Positions 1 through 10,704 of a stretch of 64,000 nucleotides of DNA are shown in pieces. Both the position numbers and the translations under genes were made by a program. Under the pieces are notes generated by a model that worked only from the letters and a program-made list of their open reading frames with translations, did no database searches and was not told the DNA's origin. Position 1 is the first letter of the stretch. Every line of letters starts with the position of its first letter. Origin of the DNA: Phoma sp. XZ068 (taxonomy: Eukaryota; Ascomycota; Dothideomycetes; Pleosporales; Didymellaceae); the NCBI GenBank assembly GCA_004835665.1, contig RBKR01000029.1, positions 310,001 through 374,000 of the forward strand, given 5' to 3'.

Positions 1-10
1 ATTGTAACAG

Positions 11-835
11 AATGCTCTATTCAACTCTGCCTTACGGCAGTCTACATCGATTCGCAAGGACTTAGATCAGTTCGCCGACAGCGCAGCGCCCTCACCACAG
101 CTGCAAGCCCAGCTCAATGCCTCGTTGGCAACCTTCTCGCGCACTATCGACGACTATGGCAAGCTCGCAAGGCAGGAGCCAGTACAGACAAAGCAGGAGA
201 AGGCGTTTGAAAGGCTCAAAAACTTTCGAAGTGAGCTGGACGAGTACCGGGAAAGCTTCAAGCGGACAAAGAGCGCCAATGAGGACATTGTATGTTCAAG
301 CTTTGGGTGGAGATACCAGGGAATGCAGAGTTGCTGACACGGACTACAGCGAACCACAGAAGCACGTACAGAACTCCTCGGTCGCCGCCCGCATCACGCC
401 GCCACACCTGAAAACCCATATGCACAGTCCAACATCAACGCAAACGCAAACGCACACTCGCCTTTCGCACCTTCACAGCCACACGACCCAAACGCGCCTT
501 ATCGGCCGAATCCATACTCTGCTGGCGCACCACAAGGTGGCGATTACGACCGTGAAGGCCATGTACTGCGCGAGAACTCATTCTTCAACCAGACATCGAA
601 TCAATTAGATGAGTTTCTGGACCGAGGCAGAGCCGTGCTAGGCGATTTGGGACAGCAAAGAGAGATGCTGAAGGGCACACAGAGAAGGCTGTACAGCGTC
701 GCAAACACGCTGGGCATCAGCGGTGACACCATCAGGATGGTAGAGCGGAGGGCGATGCAGGACAAGTGGATCTTCTACGGTGGTGTTGTCATCTTCTTTG
801 CTTTCTGTTGGTTGGTGATACACTTTCTGCGATGA
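11..835 (+). CDS. GOS1: Golgi SNARE Gos1/GOS28-like, 5' end outside window
   Basis: This is the 3' part of a Qb-SNARE that acts in ER-Golgi and intra-Golgi vesicle fusion. Two exons are visible: 11-289, which follows an acceptor-like CAG at 8-10, and 350-835, separated by a 60-bp GTATGT...CAG intron in phase 0. The end of the protein shows the SNARE heptad region (LGDLGQQREMLKGTQRRLY, then NTLGISG and IRMVERR). A single C-terminal membrane anchor follows (WIFYGGVVIFFAFCWLVIHF) and the chain stops three residues later, as in Gos1/GOS28. Upstream exon residues (NALFNSALRQS) fit the N-terminal Habc part. The middle segment before the SNARE helix is rich in Asn, Pro and Ala and is probably a disordered linker. 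The start codon lies before the window, so N-terminal features cannot be judged. Confidence 0.9.
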
Positions 836-1449
836 TGAGTTGCAATGTTTTGTAAAGGAAAGAGAAGATATATGGCGAAGGATGAATTGGCTCACATTAG
901 TGTTGCGATGCAAGAATGGTCTATTCTTCAAAGCGGCGATCTGTATGCAGTATCGGATTTAGCGAGGCGTACGGCGCATACAAGCTTGGATTTGGACTCA
1001 GGATATGAATCTTGTGATTCATGGGTATGTAGTTGAAAAATGACAAGATTACTCAACACAGTATGTTCATCACGTTACGATTTCTTCGAAGCTTGGAAAA
1101 CTGACTGTTGAGTTCGGGTTAGCGCTGCCATACTTCATGTGAAAGGGGGTCACTCTTGTATCGTCTTATTCTGCTGACGTACTTGACAGTGGAGCCTTCA
1201 TCAGAGAAGTTAAGTTAATCGCAACTGTCAATTCTATGGAGTTCTAATACATGATATTCAGAACGAAAGACAGGTTCACATCATCCCAGCACTATGAAGG
1301 TCTACTGCAGAGATTACAAAAGCAGGTGCATGAAATTTCCGGTTTGCTGCTCAACGACCAGACTGGCCTTGCTTCGAAGTGTCCGACCGCATTCCTGTTG
1401 CTGCCTGTTCAACAGTGACGTAAACGTTGCTGTCTTCCAATGTCACCCG
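836..1449. other. intergenic, no supported gene
   Basis: This 614-bp stretch separates the GOS1 stop from the 3' end of the 275-aa minus-strand gene, so both genes end into it. I see no convincing ORF, RNA gene or repeat. Confidence 0.6.
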
Positions 1450-2277
1450 TCAGTATCGATACTTCATAGAGTCGATGTCGCGCTGCATCCTCTCCAGCTT
1501 AAACGCCTGCGCGTCTTGTTGCAATCGAAGCGCATTCAGCTCGTGCCTGGGAGATATCAATGGAGAGTGGTAGCCTGTTCGCGGGTATGGTGGGATCTCC
1601 AGCATACTTGGCCTCCGAACCGCGGGCACTGACAACCTTCGTACAAGCGAGTTGCGGGGAGCAGTCAGCTGAAGTTGAGTTCGGCCTCGGTCATGGTCAT
1701 CGAGGATAGTGTCGTAGAAGAACCGAAGCAGATCCGCGATCCACGAGTGGTGAGGATCAGGCCTTCGCCACTCTTCGAACAGGGGTGGACCACGGCTTGC
1801 GACCTTGTGGAAAGCGTCATTCAATTTCTCTCTCGGCACGAGACCGTGAAGTTGCTGAAGTCCAAGACACCATTCGGTCAACAGAAACGACTGTTCCTCA
1901 TCAACGATGCACTCGGCTTCTTTGCAGAAGAACCGTAGAAGGGCTGCCGCAAGCTCGTTCGACTTGATACGATGTGCTGTGTGGCAGAAAACCAGAAATC
2001 GAGACCGGCTGCGGCATAGTCCTTCCTCATTGTTCGTGACCCGATCCTTGTGTAAATTTCTCTTGAGGGCGCTAACCACAAGGTCTTCTCGAGCGCCGCC
2101 AAAGTGGTACTCTTCTGCACCTTTCAGCTCGCCCACGAATCGTCTGATCTCTTCATCCGACAGGTAGATTTGGCGAGGGCTTAGTTCGCTGTTGACGTAT
2201 TTGACGATGTCTCCTACGTTGATTCGATCGGCCCAATCGTCCCAATACTCGTGTCTCGAAGCTCGGCGCGGCAACAT
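1450..2277 (-). CDS. hypothetical protein, 275 aa
   Basis: This is a single-exon ORF with an ATG at 2277 and a codon pattern unlike the surrounding DNA. I do not recognise the family. The first 60 residues contain aromatic and acidic motifs (HEYWDDWADRI, YLSDEEIRRFVGEL). The middle is rich in Cys and Leu and looks helical and globular. The tail from about residue 215 is basic and rich in Ser, Pro and Arg (RRLSVPAVRRPSM), then ends in a helix heavy in Gln and Arg (LERMQRDIDSMKYRY) that could form a coiled coil. No signal peptide or membrane segment is visible. Strand and start are supported by ORF length and by the absence of a comparable reading frame elsewhere at this locus. Confidence 0.6.
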   Translation of the reverse strand: MLPRRASRHEYWDDWADRINVGDIVKYVNSELSPRQIYLSDEEIRRFVGELKGAEEYHFGGAREDLVVSALKRNLHKDRVTNNEEGLCRSRSRFLVFCHTAHRIKSNELAAALLRFFCKEAECIVDEEQSFLLTEWCLGLQQLHGLVPREKLNDAFHKVASRGPPLFEEWRRPDPHHSWIADLLRFFYDTILDDHDRGRTQLQLTAPRNSLVRRLSVPAVRRPSMLEIPPYPRTGYHSPLISPRHELNALRLQQDAQAFKLERMQRDIDSMKYRY

Positions 2278-4444
2278 CTCGTAACGCTCGTATAGATAGT
2301 TAATAAGACAGGGAAAGTTATATTTAATCGTCCAGCTGCAGTACTTCTTGGGTTGAGAAATTCGGGAAATGAGATTAAACCGGCAGCTGGGAAACCTGGT
2401 GGTATTGTGTCGGAACTACAAGCACTTGCAGATAGATGATGACTGTGTCAGCTTTATATACGTTACCCTCGACTGGTCAGCCGTTTAAGATGAGTTCGTG
2501 GCAGGCGAACGTCACCGTGTCCGGCGCACTTGTCTGGTTGCACAGCAAGTTTGCTCTTCAATGCTCGGTGAAGTTTTGCAGTTTTCATAGCTCCGGGCCA
2601 CCAACCAGCGTTTGCTGCTACCTAGGTATGTTACTACAACCAACACTGCCCGACCGGCCTGGGCGGTGTCGCGCCCTGGTCATCCATATTACTCACCTCC
2701 CCGAATGGTCACTGCCTTTCGCTCTTCACCAAACTTCTCCGGCCACAGTGCCCTATCACTACCGGAGTATGGACCTCCGAACAGGCTCAGCAGTTTTAGG
2801 TATTTGAGCTCAACAGGACGCAATGCATTCAACGTTCCAGTGACATTAGATCTGGTATCTCTATTGCCCATTCAACAACGGACAGTCACATATGCTTCAT
2901 CTGCGGGTTTCTCATTGAAGTTGGAAACCTCCGATACCCTCAAAAAAAAGGGGCGTAATTTCGCCTCATACGCAATCTTTCCAACTTACTGTTTCACCGT
3001 CGCCTCTGGTCACGCGAGTTGTGACAGATTTGACATTTTTCGTGTATGTCAGTCGCCTTCTGTGCTCATTGTCGTGTTACCGAGCACGAAGCAGGAGTTA
3101 AACAGCTCTAGAAGCAACATCGAAGTGTCCCAGTGCAACGCATTCCACCAGTAGAGTGTCTTCCCAAACCAACTAAGCCAGTGTATACAGGGTTCACAGC
3201 TTGGTGGGCACAGGATTCGTTCGCGGCGCGCAGCACTGAACGCTGCACGTTTTGGCTGGTGAGTTTGCACCGTCTGGTCACAACATGGCGTACTCCCATT
3301 GACATCACGTATCACCCCGGGTCACCAGATAAACGTTCGTGTTCAAAAGCGATCATTATCTCAGCAACATGCAGATAGAGGGTTTTGGTCACATACAGAA
3401 GAACTAGCCCTATTGCCTTGCATCGATCGGTGTACAAGCTCGTTCCATATCCATCTATAAGGCTTAGATTGCCTCCATGTCAAGACAATACCTTGGTTTG
3501 CACGACAAGATCTTTTTGGGAATACACCGTCGAGAATTTTCGCCCTAAGCAACACATTTCTCAGCTACCTGGGTGTTGGTCGCCTGCCCATCGTGAGATT
3601 TTCTAGGTCGCGAGAGCCTCATTTTAACGGTAGGACGAGTATAGTGTTTCTGCAACAATCAAACTGACAACGGTTGATCGAAACTTTGAGTAACACAGAT
3701 GATACGTGAAAGTTGTTGCCTGGTATTGTATGGTCATGCGGTACCGACACCTTCAACGGTGGCACTTTGTGCCACAAGAGAGCAACACGATCAGCAAGTG
3801 ACAATATCGTCCCATGGCAGAAGATTATTTCGCTCGTTTGGGGGTTCTAGAATCTGTCTTTACAGAGTGGTATATCTAATCAACACATGACCTTGGGCGA
3901 GGTTTGATCGAAGTGTGCTGACAGGGGGTTTACACCTCCTCAGTGACCTTTTGTGGGGTAGCAACTTCAACTCTTCAACTACAAGCCTTGGATACACCTC
4001 TTAGACGTACAAATTATCCAAAGCCGCTTGTGACACGTTCAATCTTTACTTTTGAATATGCCCAACTGTGTCTTCAATACGGCTACTGTCTCCTGAAGCA
4101 AGGGGCCTACTCAATAACCTACAGCATTTACAGTCTCACACCATCACAATGAGCGGACAAACAGAAGCCCCACAACGGCTATCCGCGAGTGTCCGTACAA
4201 ATCATAGAGGATCATATTCGGCTAAACGGAATATCGGGCCTTCCTTCCAACATCTGACATCCAACGTTCGTCTCATCTGACAATCCCGCCCTTTGAATTG
4301 AGCGCCCTTCTACGACATTATTACTCTATAAGCTGAGCTACCAGTTGTTGAAAACGCAACGTTAAACAACGCCACAAGTAACTACCTGCTTCAATTTCGA
4401 GAAACAGCATAGATATCAGGACTACCAGTCAAGTGAATTCCAAC
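2278..4444. other. 2.2-kb intergenic region without a supported gene
   Basis: Several short overlapping ORFs occur on both strands, the longest about 180 codons at 2612-3154, but none has recognisable domains, splice structure or biased composition. One copy of the palindrome TACCTAGGTA is at 2619-2628. The right end should hold the promoter of the carboxylesterase gene; no clear TATA element stands out. Confidence 0.5.
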
Positions 4445-6283
4445 ATGGCATCAAACCCCTCAAACAATCGCACTTTCACGTTCCACCATGCAGAGCTTGG
4501 TTCCATCACCGGACTCATCCAGCCGGACGATGTGGTCCAGTTTAGAGCCATACCGTATGCCACGATACCAGGACGTTTCAAATCGTCAATTCTCCTAGAC
4601 AAGCTCCCAAACACCGAGAACATCCACACAGAACACGGGTACATCTCCCTCTCCCTCCTTCCATCCCCATCTAACTAACCCCCCAGCTTCGCCTGCCCCC
4701 AAATCTTCCCTCCCCGCGACACCGACGGCGGCCCCTTCGCCTCCGACCCCCCTACCCCACCATCAGATGAATTCAACTGCCTAATCCTCCAACTCAACAT
4801 CCCCCTCTCAACCCTCCAATCCCCAGCCTCATCCAAACTCCCCATCCTCGTATACATCCACGGCGGCGGCTTCATCCTCGGCCGAATCGACGCCCAACAC
4901 AACACTTCCCTCATCGTATCCCAATCCATCCGGGACTCCAAACCCCTCATCTCAGCATCTCTCCAATACCGACTCGGCGCACTAGGCTACCTGCACGTTC
5001 CCGAGCCAGGGAATGCGAATCTCGCGCTTAATGATCAGCGGAACGCACTTCTCTGGATTCAGCGGTTTGTGGGCGGGTTTGGTGGGGATAGAGGACGGGT
5101 GACGGTGTTTGGGGAGTCCGCCGGGGGAATGTCGATTTGTGCGCATTTACTGTCTCCGCCGCCGGCTTCGGGGGCGTTGTTTGGGAGGGCGGTGTTGATG
5201 AGTGGGGTTATGGGGCCGGCGATTGTGCCGGTGGGGGTGGAGCTGGCTGAGGCGCGGTATGAGGCGTTTTTGGAGAAATTGGGGGTTGAAGAGAGGGGGG
5301 AGGCTGGGTTGAAGAAGGCGAGGGAGGTGGGTGTTGAGGAAATTGTTGCTGCGTCGACGGCGCTTAATGACGAGGGAGGACTGTGGACGTCTGTTCTGGA
5401 TAAGGAGTTTTTCGGTGAGAATGCGGAAAGTTTGACGTGGGATAGGGTCCCAGAGCTGATTGGGAAGTGTGAGTGGGTGAATGATATAGTGCTAGGATGT
5501 ACGAGTTTCGAGGTACGTCTCCCCATGCTTAAAACACACCAGCATTCAGGTGTTAACAATCGCAGGGCACAACAATGATGGCCCGCTTCGCAGACATCAA
5601 ACCCGCGGATTTCCTCTCCAGCATAACCGCCCAACTCGGTCAACACAGCGCAGACCTCCTAGCAAACACATACGCAATGACACCCACCATGGACCAAAAC
5701 CTGTTCCTCTCGTCTCTCCTCCGCTGGATCGGCGACGTCCTCTTCGACGGTACGTCCCCACCTACTTTCCACACCCCCCTCTCCACACTCCACAAAACCC
5801 GTGGACCGCATAAAGCTAACAAACAAAGCACCAACCCACCTCCTCGCCCAACACCTCACCACCAAGACTACCAAGAAAATCCACCGCTACATCTTCACAA
5901 TCCCAAACCCCTTCCCAGGCCACCCGCTCTACCTCCACCCCCACCACTGGGTAGACATATACTTCCTCTTCACCACGTTCCTCTTCCGGCTGCCCACACC
6001 GCGGCTACGCTCTATATCAACACGTCACGCACAGCTGTGGACTGCGTTTGCGAATGGGGAGGCGCCGTGGGGGGAGTATGTGTATAAAGGGGATGGGAGT
6101 GAGGTTGTTATGGTTGCGGATGAGAGGGTGGGGTGGGTGGAGAGGCAGGTGAGGGATGTGGAGGGGGAGTTGGAGTGGGGGTGGGGGAGGTGTGAGGGGT
6201 TGGTGCGGAGTTGGGAGGGGGTTAGGGGGAGGGGGTGGGGGTGTTTGGATTTGGAGTGTTTGAGGGGGGTGAAGAAGACGTGA
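4445..6283 (+). CDS. type-B carboxylesterase/lipase, four exons
   Basis: Predicted alpha/beta-hydrolase of the COesterase family, hydrolysing carboxylic esters; the physiological substrate is unknown. Exons are 4445-4638, 4687-5512, 5566-5749 and 5829-6283, with GT-AG introns that keep one frame and give 552 aa, a usual family length. The oxyanion-hole motif HGGGF is present (exon 2, near 4860), and the nucleophile elbow GESAGG puts the catalytic Ser at residue 209. A His in the HPHHWVD context in exon 4 is the likely triad base. No signal peptide is evident, so the enzyme may be intracellular. Base composition is odd: coding-strand C-rich blocks alternate with G-rich blocks inside the same gene. 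It is convergent with the M28 peptidase gene, only 98 bp apart. Confidence 0.87.
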
Positions 6284-6381
6284 GTCCAAACGAAAGACGT
6301 GATAGTAGAGGGAGGAAGAAGAGAGGAGGAAGTTGGGATGGTATGCATGATTCTCATTGGGGAGATGTATATGAGGTATTG

Positions 6382-7821
6382 CTAGCCTGGGAATGGGTAC
6401 GAAGCTGGACTCTTATACCCGTTTTTACCCACCGCTCGCACGCCGAAAATTACATTGTCCTTGCTGAGGGGTAGTGTAATACTGCCTACCTTCCCGACGT
6501 CCAACATGTGCGTCCATAGCGGGTTGATGATCGGCCTCCATACCACCTCATAGCTCGCCACGTTCGGATCCGGACTCACTGCCCACTTCAACCGCGTGTC
6601 GTTGTCAAGCACTGTCGTGTCGACCGTGACGTTCCGCGGCCAACCAGGCGCCTCGCTCATGCTCCACAGCGTAGCGAGATTGACCTTGCCCACGCGCGCG
6701 GTGAAGTCAAAGTCCACAAACTCAATTAGATCTCCGTACACGGTTCCGTTCTCAGTCCGCAGGTCCTGGTGCTGGTGTGCAAAGTTCTCATTCGGCTCCG
6801 TGTAGCGGATCGCTGGGTAGCCGGCAGTAAGAAAGGGCGAGTGATCGCCGCCGCGCAAGAAGCGGTCGAGGCGGTATATGATAGCAATGTTCATACCCGT
6901 GGCGGAGTTGGCCGCGACTTCAGCGCTGAAGCGCGCGAGTTCGCGCGCCGGACTGTCGTTCTCGCCGCCAATTTGCAGACGACGTGCTGCTACTGTGGCG
7001 CTCTCGGAGGGAGGCGGGCCTTGTGCAAAGGCGCGGATTGTGAAGGGGTCTTTTTGGCCGCGATCGCCGGTGCTGCTGCCGACGATGTCACAATTTAGCA
7101 TGCCTTCAACGTTGACGGAGGCATTGCGGAGCGTGTTGGCGAAGAAGGTGCTGCCGTAGAGGTTCTGCTCCTCACCCGCGACGGCGCCGAGGATGATTGT
7201 TGAGCGTGGCTGGCGCTTTGCAAGGATACGGGCAAGTTCCATGGCGATGGCCACGCCAGAAGCGTCGTCATTGGCACCGGGGGCGTCGGCTTCGTAGTTC
7301 AACACGTCCGTGACGCGGGAATCGTAGTGGCCGGTCATGATGTAGACCTTGTCTGGAGTCTCGCTGCCTTTGATTGTGGCGAGGATGTTGGAGATCTGCA
7401 CAGGAAATGGGATCCGCGATGCAACACCTTGGGTGTAGCTGGGGACTGTAACGGTCATGCGACCTGAGCTTTCATTGGCATACTTTCTCATCTCGGATGC
7501 AATCCAATCTCTTGCGGCACCGATACCGCGCGTGGTGCTGTTTTGTGTGCTGAGTGTGTGGCGGGTTCCAAATGATACCAACTTGGTGATGATGGTCTCG
7601 ATGTTCTTTGGGTCGACCTCATCAAGCATGGACTTGAGCTCTTCCGTGGGCTTCTGAGGGACCAATTCGGCGCCGACATTTGACGGTGGCCATGCTGCGT
7701 TCGCACAGCTGGTGTAGCTCAAGTCGTTGACCGCGACCGGCGGTGGCAGGTCGCGTTCGTGCACGTCATGGGCACATGTCGTGGCGACGATGGTGCTCAA
7801 CAGAGCAGTAAGTAAATGCAT
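6382..7821 (-). CDS. secreted M28 family zinc aminopeptidase-like protein
   Basis: Predicted secreted metallopeptidase that removes N-terminal residues using two zinc ions. I chose the start at 7821 (MHLLTALLSTIVATTCAHD) over an upstream in-frame ATG at 7893 because it begins a typical signal peptide; the result is 479 aa. The M28 core is complete: GHYDS (zinc His about 165), GANDDASG (bridging Asp about 185), AGEEQ (catalytic Glu about 217 and ligand Glu 218), NCDIVGS (Asp about 245) and RGGDHSPF with the last ligand His. The C-terminal region beyond the peptidase core resembles an appended beta-domain. Several N-glycosylation sequons fit secretion. The gene has no introns. Confidence 0.9.
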   Translation of the reverse strand: MHLLTALLSTIVATTCAHDVHERDLPPPVAVNDLSYTSCANAAWPPSNVGAELVPQKPTEELKSMLDEVDPKNIETIITKLVSFGTRHTLSTQNSTTRGIGAARDWIASEMRKYANESSGRMTVTVPSYTQGVASRIPFPVQISNILATIKGSETPDKVYIMTGHYDSRVTDVLNYEADAPGANDDASGVAIAMELARILAKRQPRSTIILGAVAGEEQNLYGSTFFANTLRNASVNVEGMLNCDIVGSSTGDRGQKDPFTIRAFAQGPPPSESATVAARRLQIGGENDSPARELARFSAEVAANSATGMNIAIIYRLDRFLRGGDHSPFLTAGYPAIRYTEPNENFAHQHQDLRTENGTVYGDLIEFVDFDFTARVGKVNLATLWSMSEAPGWPRNVTVDTTVLDNDTRLKWAVSPDPNVASYEVVWRPIINPLWTHMLDVGKVGSITLPLSKDNVIFGVRAVGKNGYKSPASYPFPG

Positions 7822-8190
7822 GATGTGTATGGTACGGACAGAGATTGGAGGTGCACACGTCTTTATGCAAGACCAGAACAGTGGTAGCGGCATGTCAAGA
7901 CGGGAAGGTTAGCTGTCGAACATGCGTCACCGACCATTCTGTGTTGTCAGCTTCCTCTCGCAGTTAGAACAGCAGGGGTAATTTGATCGCCACTGTCTTT
8001 ATCCGACCATTTTGTTCGTTAAAAAAGCTCCGCGGTTCGGCAACTGTAGTCTACAGGGTTGTGTCGTGGGTTTGTAATGGACAGGGTAGGTCTTTGCCTA
8101 AATAGGCAGGTAGATGGCGGGACAAAAGATCAACATGGGTTAACTTCGCAGCTACCAACTTCGCGTAAAAGATCTCTTGATAGAGATACA
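7822..8190. other. short intergenic region, promoter side of the M28 peptidase
   Basis: These 369 bp lie between the peptidase start and the 3' end of the Rrn5-like gene. The peptidase promoter should be here. I see no diagnostic element. Confidence 0.4.
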
Positions 8191-10456
8191 TCATGTTTCC
8201 CAGTCCATAGCATCTCGAACGTCAGTATCCTGTCTTGAGTCTTCAATGGACTGTGCCGGCATGTCTGCGTTCATATCATCGTCAGATCCAGACGAATCGA
8301 ACCTTGGAGCATCATCGTTACTGCCAAAATGTTTACTTTGCATAGCCGCATAGCGTTCAGCGGCTTGAGGTCGTAGTTCCACCAGCCCTGCTTTGTTGTA
8401 TCGTGCTTGCTGTGAGCTCTCAGACGCAGTTGACGATGCATCTGATTCGAACTTGGTGTGTATGACAGGCATCGTTTTGAGAGGTTTTTGATGAGCAAGA
8501 AATTTCGCAATCGGAACGGGGGACTGGAATTCCTCCCATGGGGCGTGGTACTCTGTCCAATTGCGCCAGTCGTCTGTACTCGTAGTGAGGTTCTCGTGGA
8601 ATTCGTCAGCATGCTCGGCTTCGCTATCAGGCGATTTACTCCTAGCAGGAGCGGTAAAGCCAAGGAGTTTGCAGAGGGATTCTTCCTCTTCTCGGCTGGC
8701 TTCTTGGTCGAATTGTTCCAAGGTCTGTTTCTGGCGCACATAAGGTTGAGTCTCTTGTTCGAGTTCGATACTCGCCAGCCGATCTGCAGAGTCCTCGCTG
8801 TGATGTTTCACGGATTCAATGAGCTCCTCCATGTTGTCAGATAGCGCAGAATCATCGTCCTCTTCTTCATCGCTAGTTCCAAGGTCCGAGTCCGAGTATG
8901 ATAAGGAAAGCTTCTCCATCGGCAGAGGAGTTCCATGGCGAACGGCTCTTTGTTTGAAAACCCCTTCATCTGGCTCTGCAGCAAACCCACTCATATCGGC
9001 ATCACTGGCTGATGGCGCAGTCACTGCATCATACAAGCCCAGAACCTGCTCGGCTTGATCCCATGAGATTTCGCGTTGCTTGATCTTGTACCTCGTAGTT
9101 CGTTGTTCGTCAAAGACTCGCACATTACAACGCCTTGCAACGCCTGTCCAACGCGAACAGCCGTTTCTTTTCATGCCAAGGACGTCGATGGCGGACAGTA
9201 CGTCTCTCGTCTTTACAAAAGGCATGACGCCTTTCTTTGTGCGGCGTCGCTGTGAGCGAAGACGTGAAGTGGCTTGTATGATGGCAGTCTGCATCAAGCG
9301 TTTGGTCACGGAGACGGCCAAAGCGTGAAAGTCGTTGAAAGCTGTCCGCAGGATGGAGGGTTCTGGTACTTGCTCAGAGGCATATGCGGACCAGTGGGGC
9401 CACGGCGAGGGCAGATCGGGCGAGCGGTTCATGAAGAGGTCTTTGGAGAGGGAGAGCATGTTCTCGGCATGTAGCAAGCTGGCTTGTGGAATGGCTTGTA
9501 TTATCTGTGGCTGGGTAGGAATAGAAGTGTCTCCTGTCAGCTCCTCGGTGCTTGGTGGCTGCGATGTGAGGTCGACTGAGAGGGCGTGTCGGCTGGACGG
9601 GTTGTATTCGCACACGACCTTCCTCTTCATGCGTGCACAGTTGGTGCAGGGTGTTTTTCGGTCGCAACGGATCTTGTGGCGCTTGCAGCGCACACAGGAG
9701 CTGTGGAAGAGTTAGCATGGCCCAGCTCAAGGGCAGGTGAACATACCCTGCTACGCCTGGACCGGTGTGTGGAGTGCCTGGCTCAGCTGGTGTCGGTGGA
9801 AGCGTCGACACAGCGCGAGACGGGCCATTGATTGCAGTCTCTATGTCTGCAGCGAGGGCGGGCGAAATCAGCCAGTGGTCGCCGTACCGCTTCTGCTCCT
9901 CGGCCACCTCCCACTGCTCTTGATACCAGGCCAGCGCCTCGGCCATGACGTCGAGGGTTTCGGTGCATTCGGGGCCGATCTCGATGGCAGCCGGGATGTC
10001 GCGCAAGGTCAGGCCGATGTCGCCTTTCTTGGTGGCTGCATCGTGCAGCAGGAGCAGCAGCTCGTGTATCTCGGCGATGGTCTTCGTGCCTACGGCTTGC
10101 GCGATGCCTGCGAGGTCGTCTCTGCCAAGGCGCTCGAGGGCGGCAAACAGGGCGGCCTGCTCCTCGCCAGACCAGACAGAGGCGCCGTATTGGGTCGTGT
10201 AGTGGTGCACGTGCTCGCGGGGCTCGAAGCGGGCAGCGGCACGGCCGACGTCGTCGTTGAAGAGGACGCGGTAGGCATCGTTGTACTTGCCCTCGAGGTA
10301 GTACTTGCGGACGCGGGAAGGCTCGACCGACTCGAGTCGGCGTCGTTTGCGCGGAGTCCCCGGGCTGCGTGACTGTCGGCGCGAGGGTGCGCGAGACAGT
10401 TGCAGCGATTCGTTGTCGCTGGAGAGCCTGTGGGCTGACTCGTCTCCCGAGCTCAT
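8191..10456 (-). CDS. Rrn5-like RNA polymerase I factor with SANT and Zn2Cys6 domains
   Basis: Candidate subunit of the Pol I upstream activation factor, which binds rDNA promoters in the nucleolus. Exons are 10456-9747 and 9700-8191, with a 46-bp intron, giving 739 aa. Residues 1-50 are Ser/Arg-rich with a basic cluster (PRKRRR). A SANT/Myb-like domain spans about 93-137 (VWSGEEQAALFAALERLG). A full Zn2Cys6 cluster lies at 239-267 with spacing C-x2-C-x6-C-x5-C-x2-C-x8-C; the intron falls just before it. A helical block at about 361-414 looks like a histone fold. The rest is acidic and Ser-rich (DEEEDDDSALSDN). The SANT plus histone-fold-like order suggests Rrn5. A plain Zn2Cys6 regulator is the alternative, but its usual fungal middle-homology region is not seen. 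An earlier in-frame ATG at 10585 is less likely because the sequence between looks non-coding. Confidence 0.65.
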
Positions 10457-10704
10457 CGTCGCCGCTGGTAGAGCTTGTACGCAGCAGCCGCCAGCGAGGG
10501 CACTTGGATGTGGGGCGGTGTTTGCGGGGCGAGTGCGGCCATGGTGCGTGGTGAAGAGCACCTGCGGGCGGTGGTTGCACAGCACTTTTTGGTGGGGCCA
10601 GCAACTTACTGGACCCTGGCTGTGCCTCGGCGAGCGTCATCGAGCGCCATCAAGCGCGTTCACCAGGTGACTTCGCGACACCTTCGCTCCTGCGCAACAG
10701 CTCC

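Noticed and set aside
2612..3154. 180-codon plus-strand ORF
   Set aside because: No domain, no codon bias, alternative frames equally open; treated as chance.
4285..4360. tRNA-like sequence on the minus strand (GGTAGCTCAGCTTATAGAG)
   Set aside because: The D-arm matches, but no anticodon stem or T-arm (GTTCGA-type) follows at the right distance.
6017..6357. Pro/His-rich minus-strand ORFs
   Set aside because: Shadow of the G-rich coding strand of the esterase last exon.
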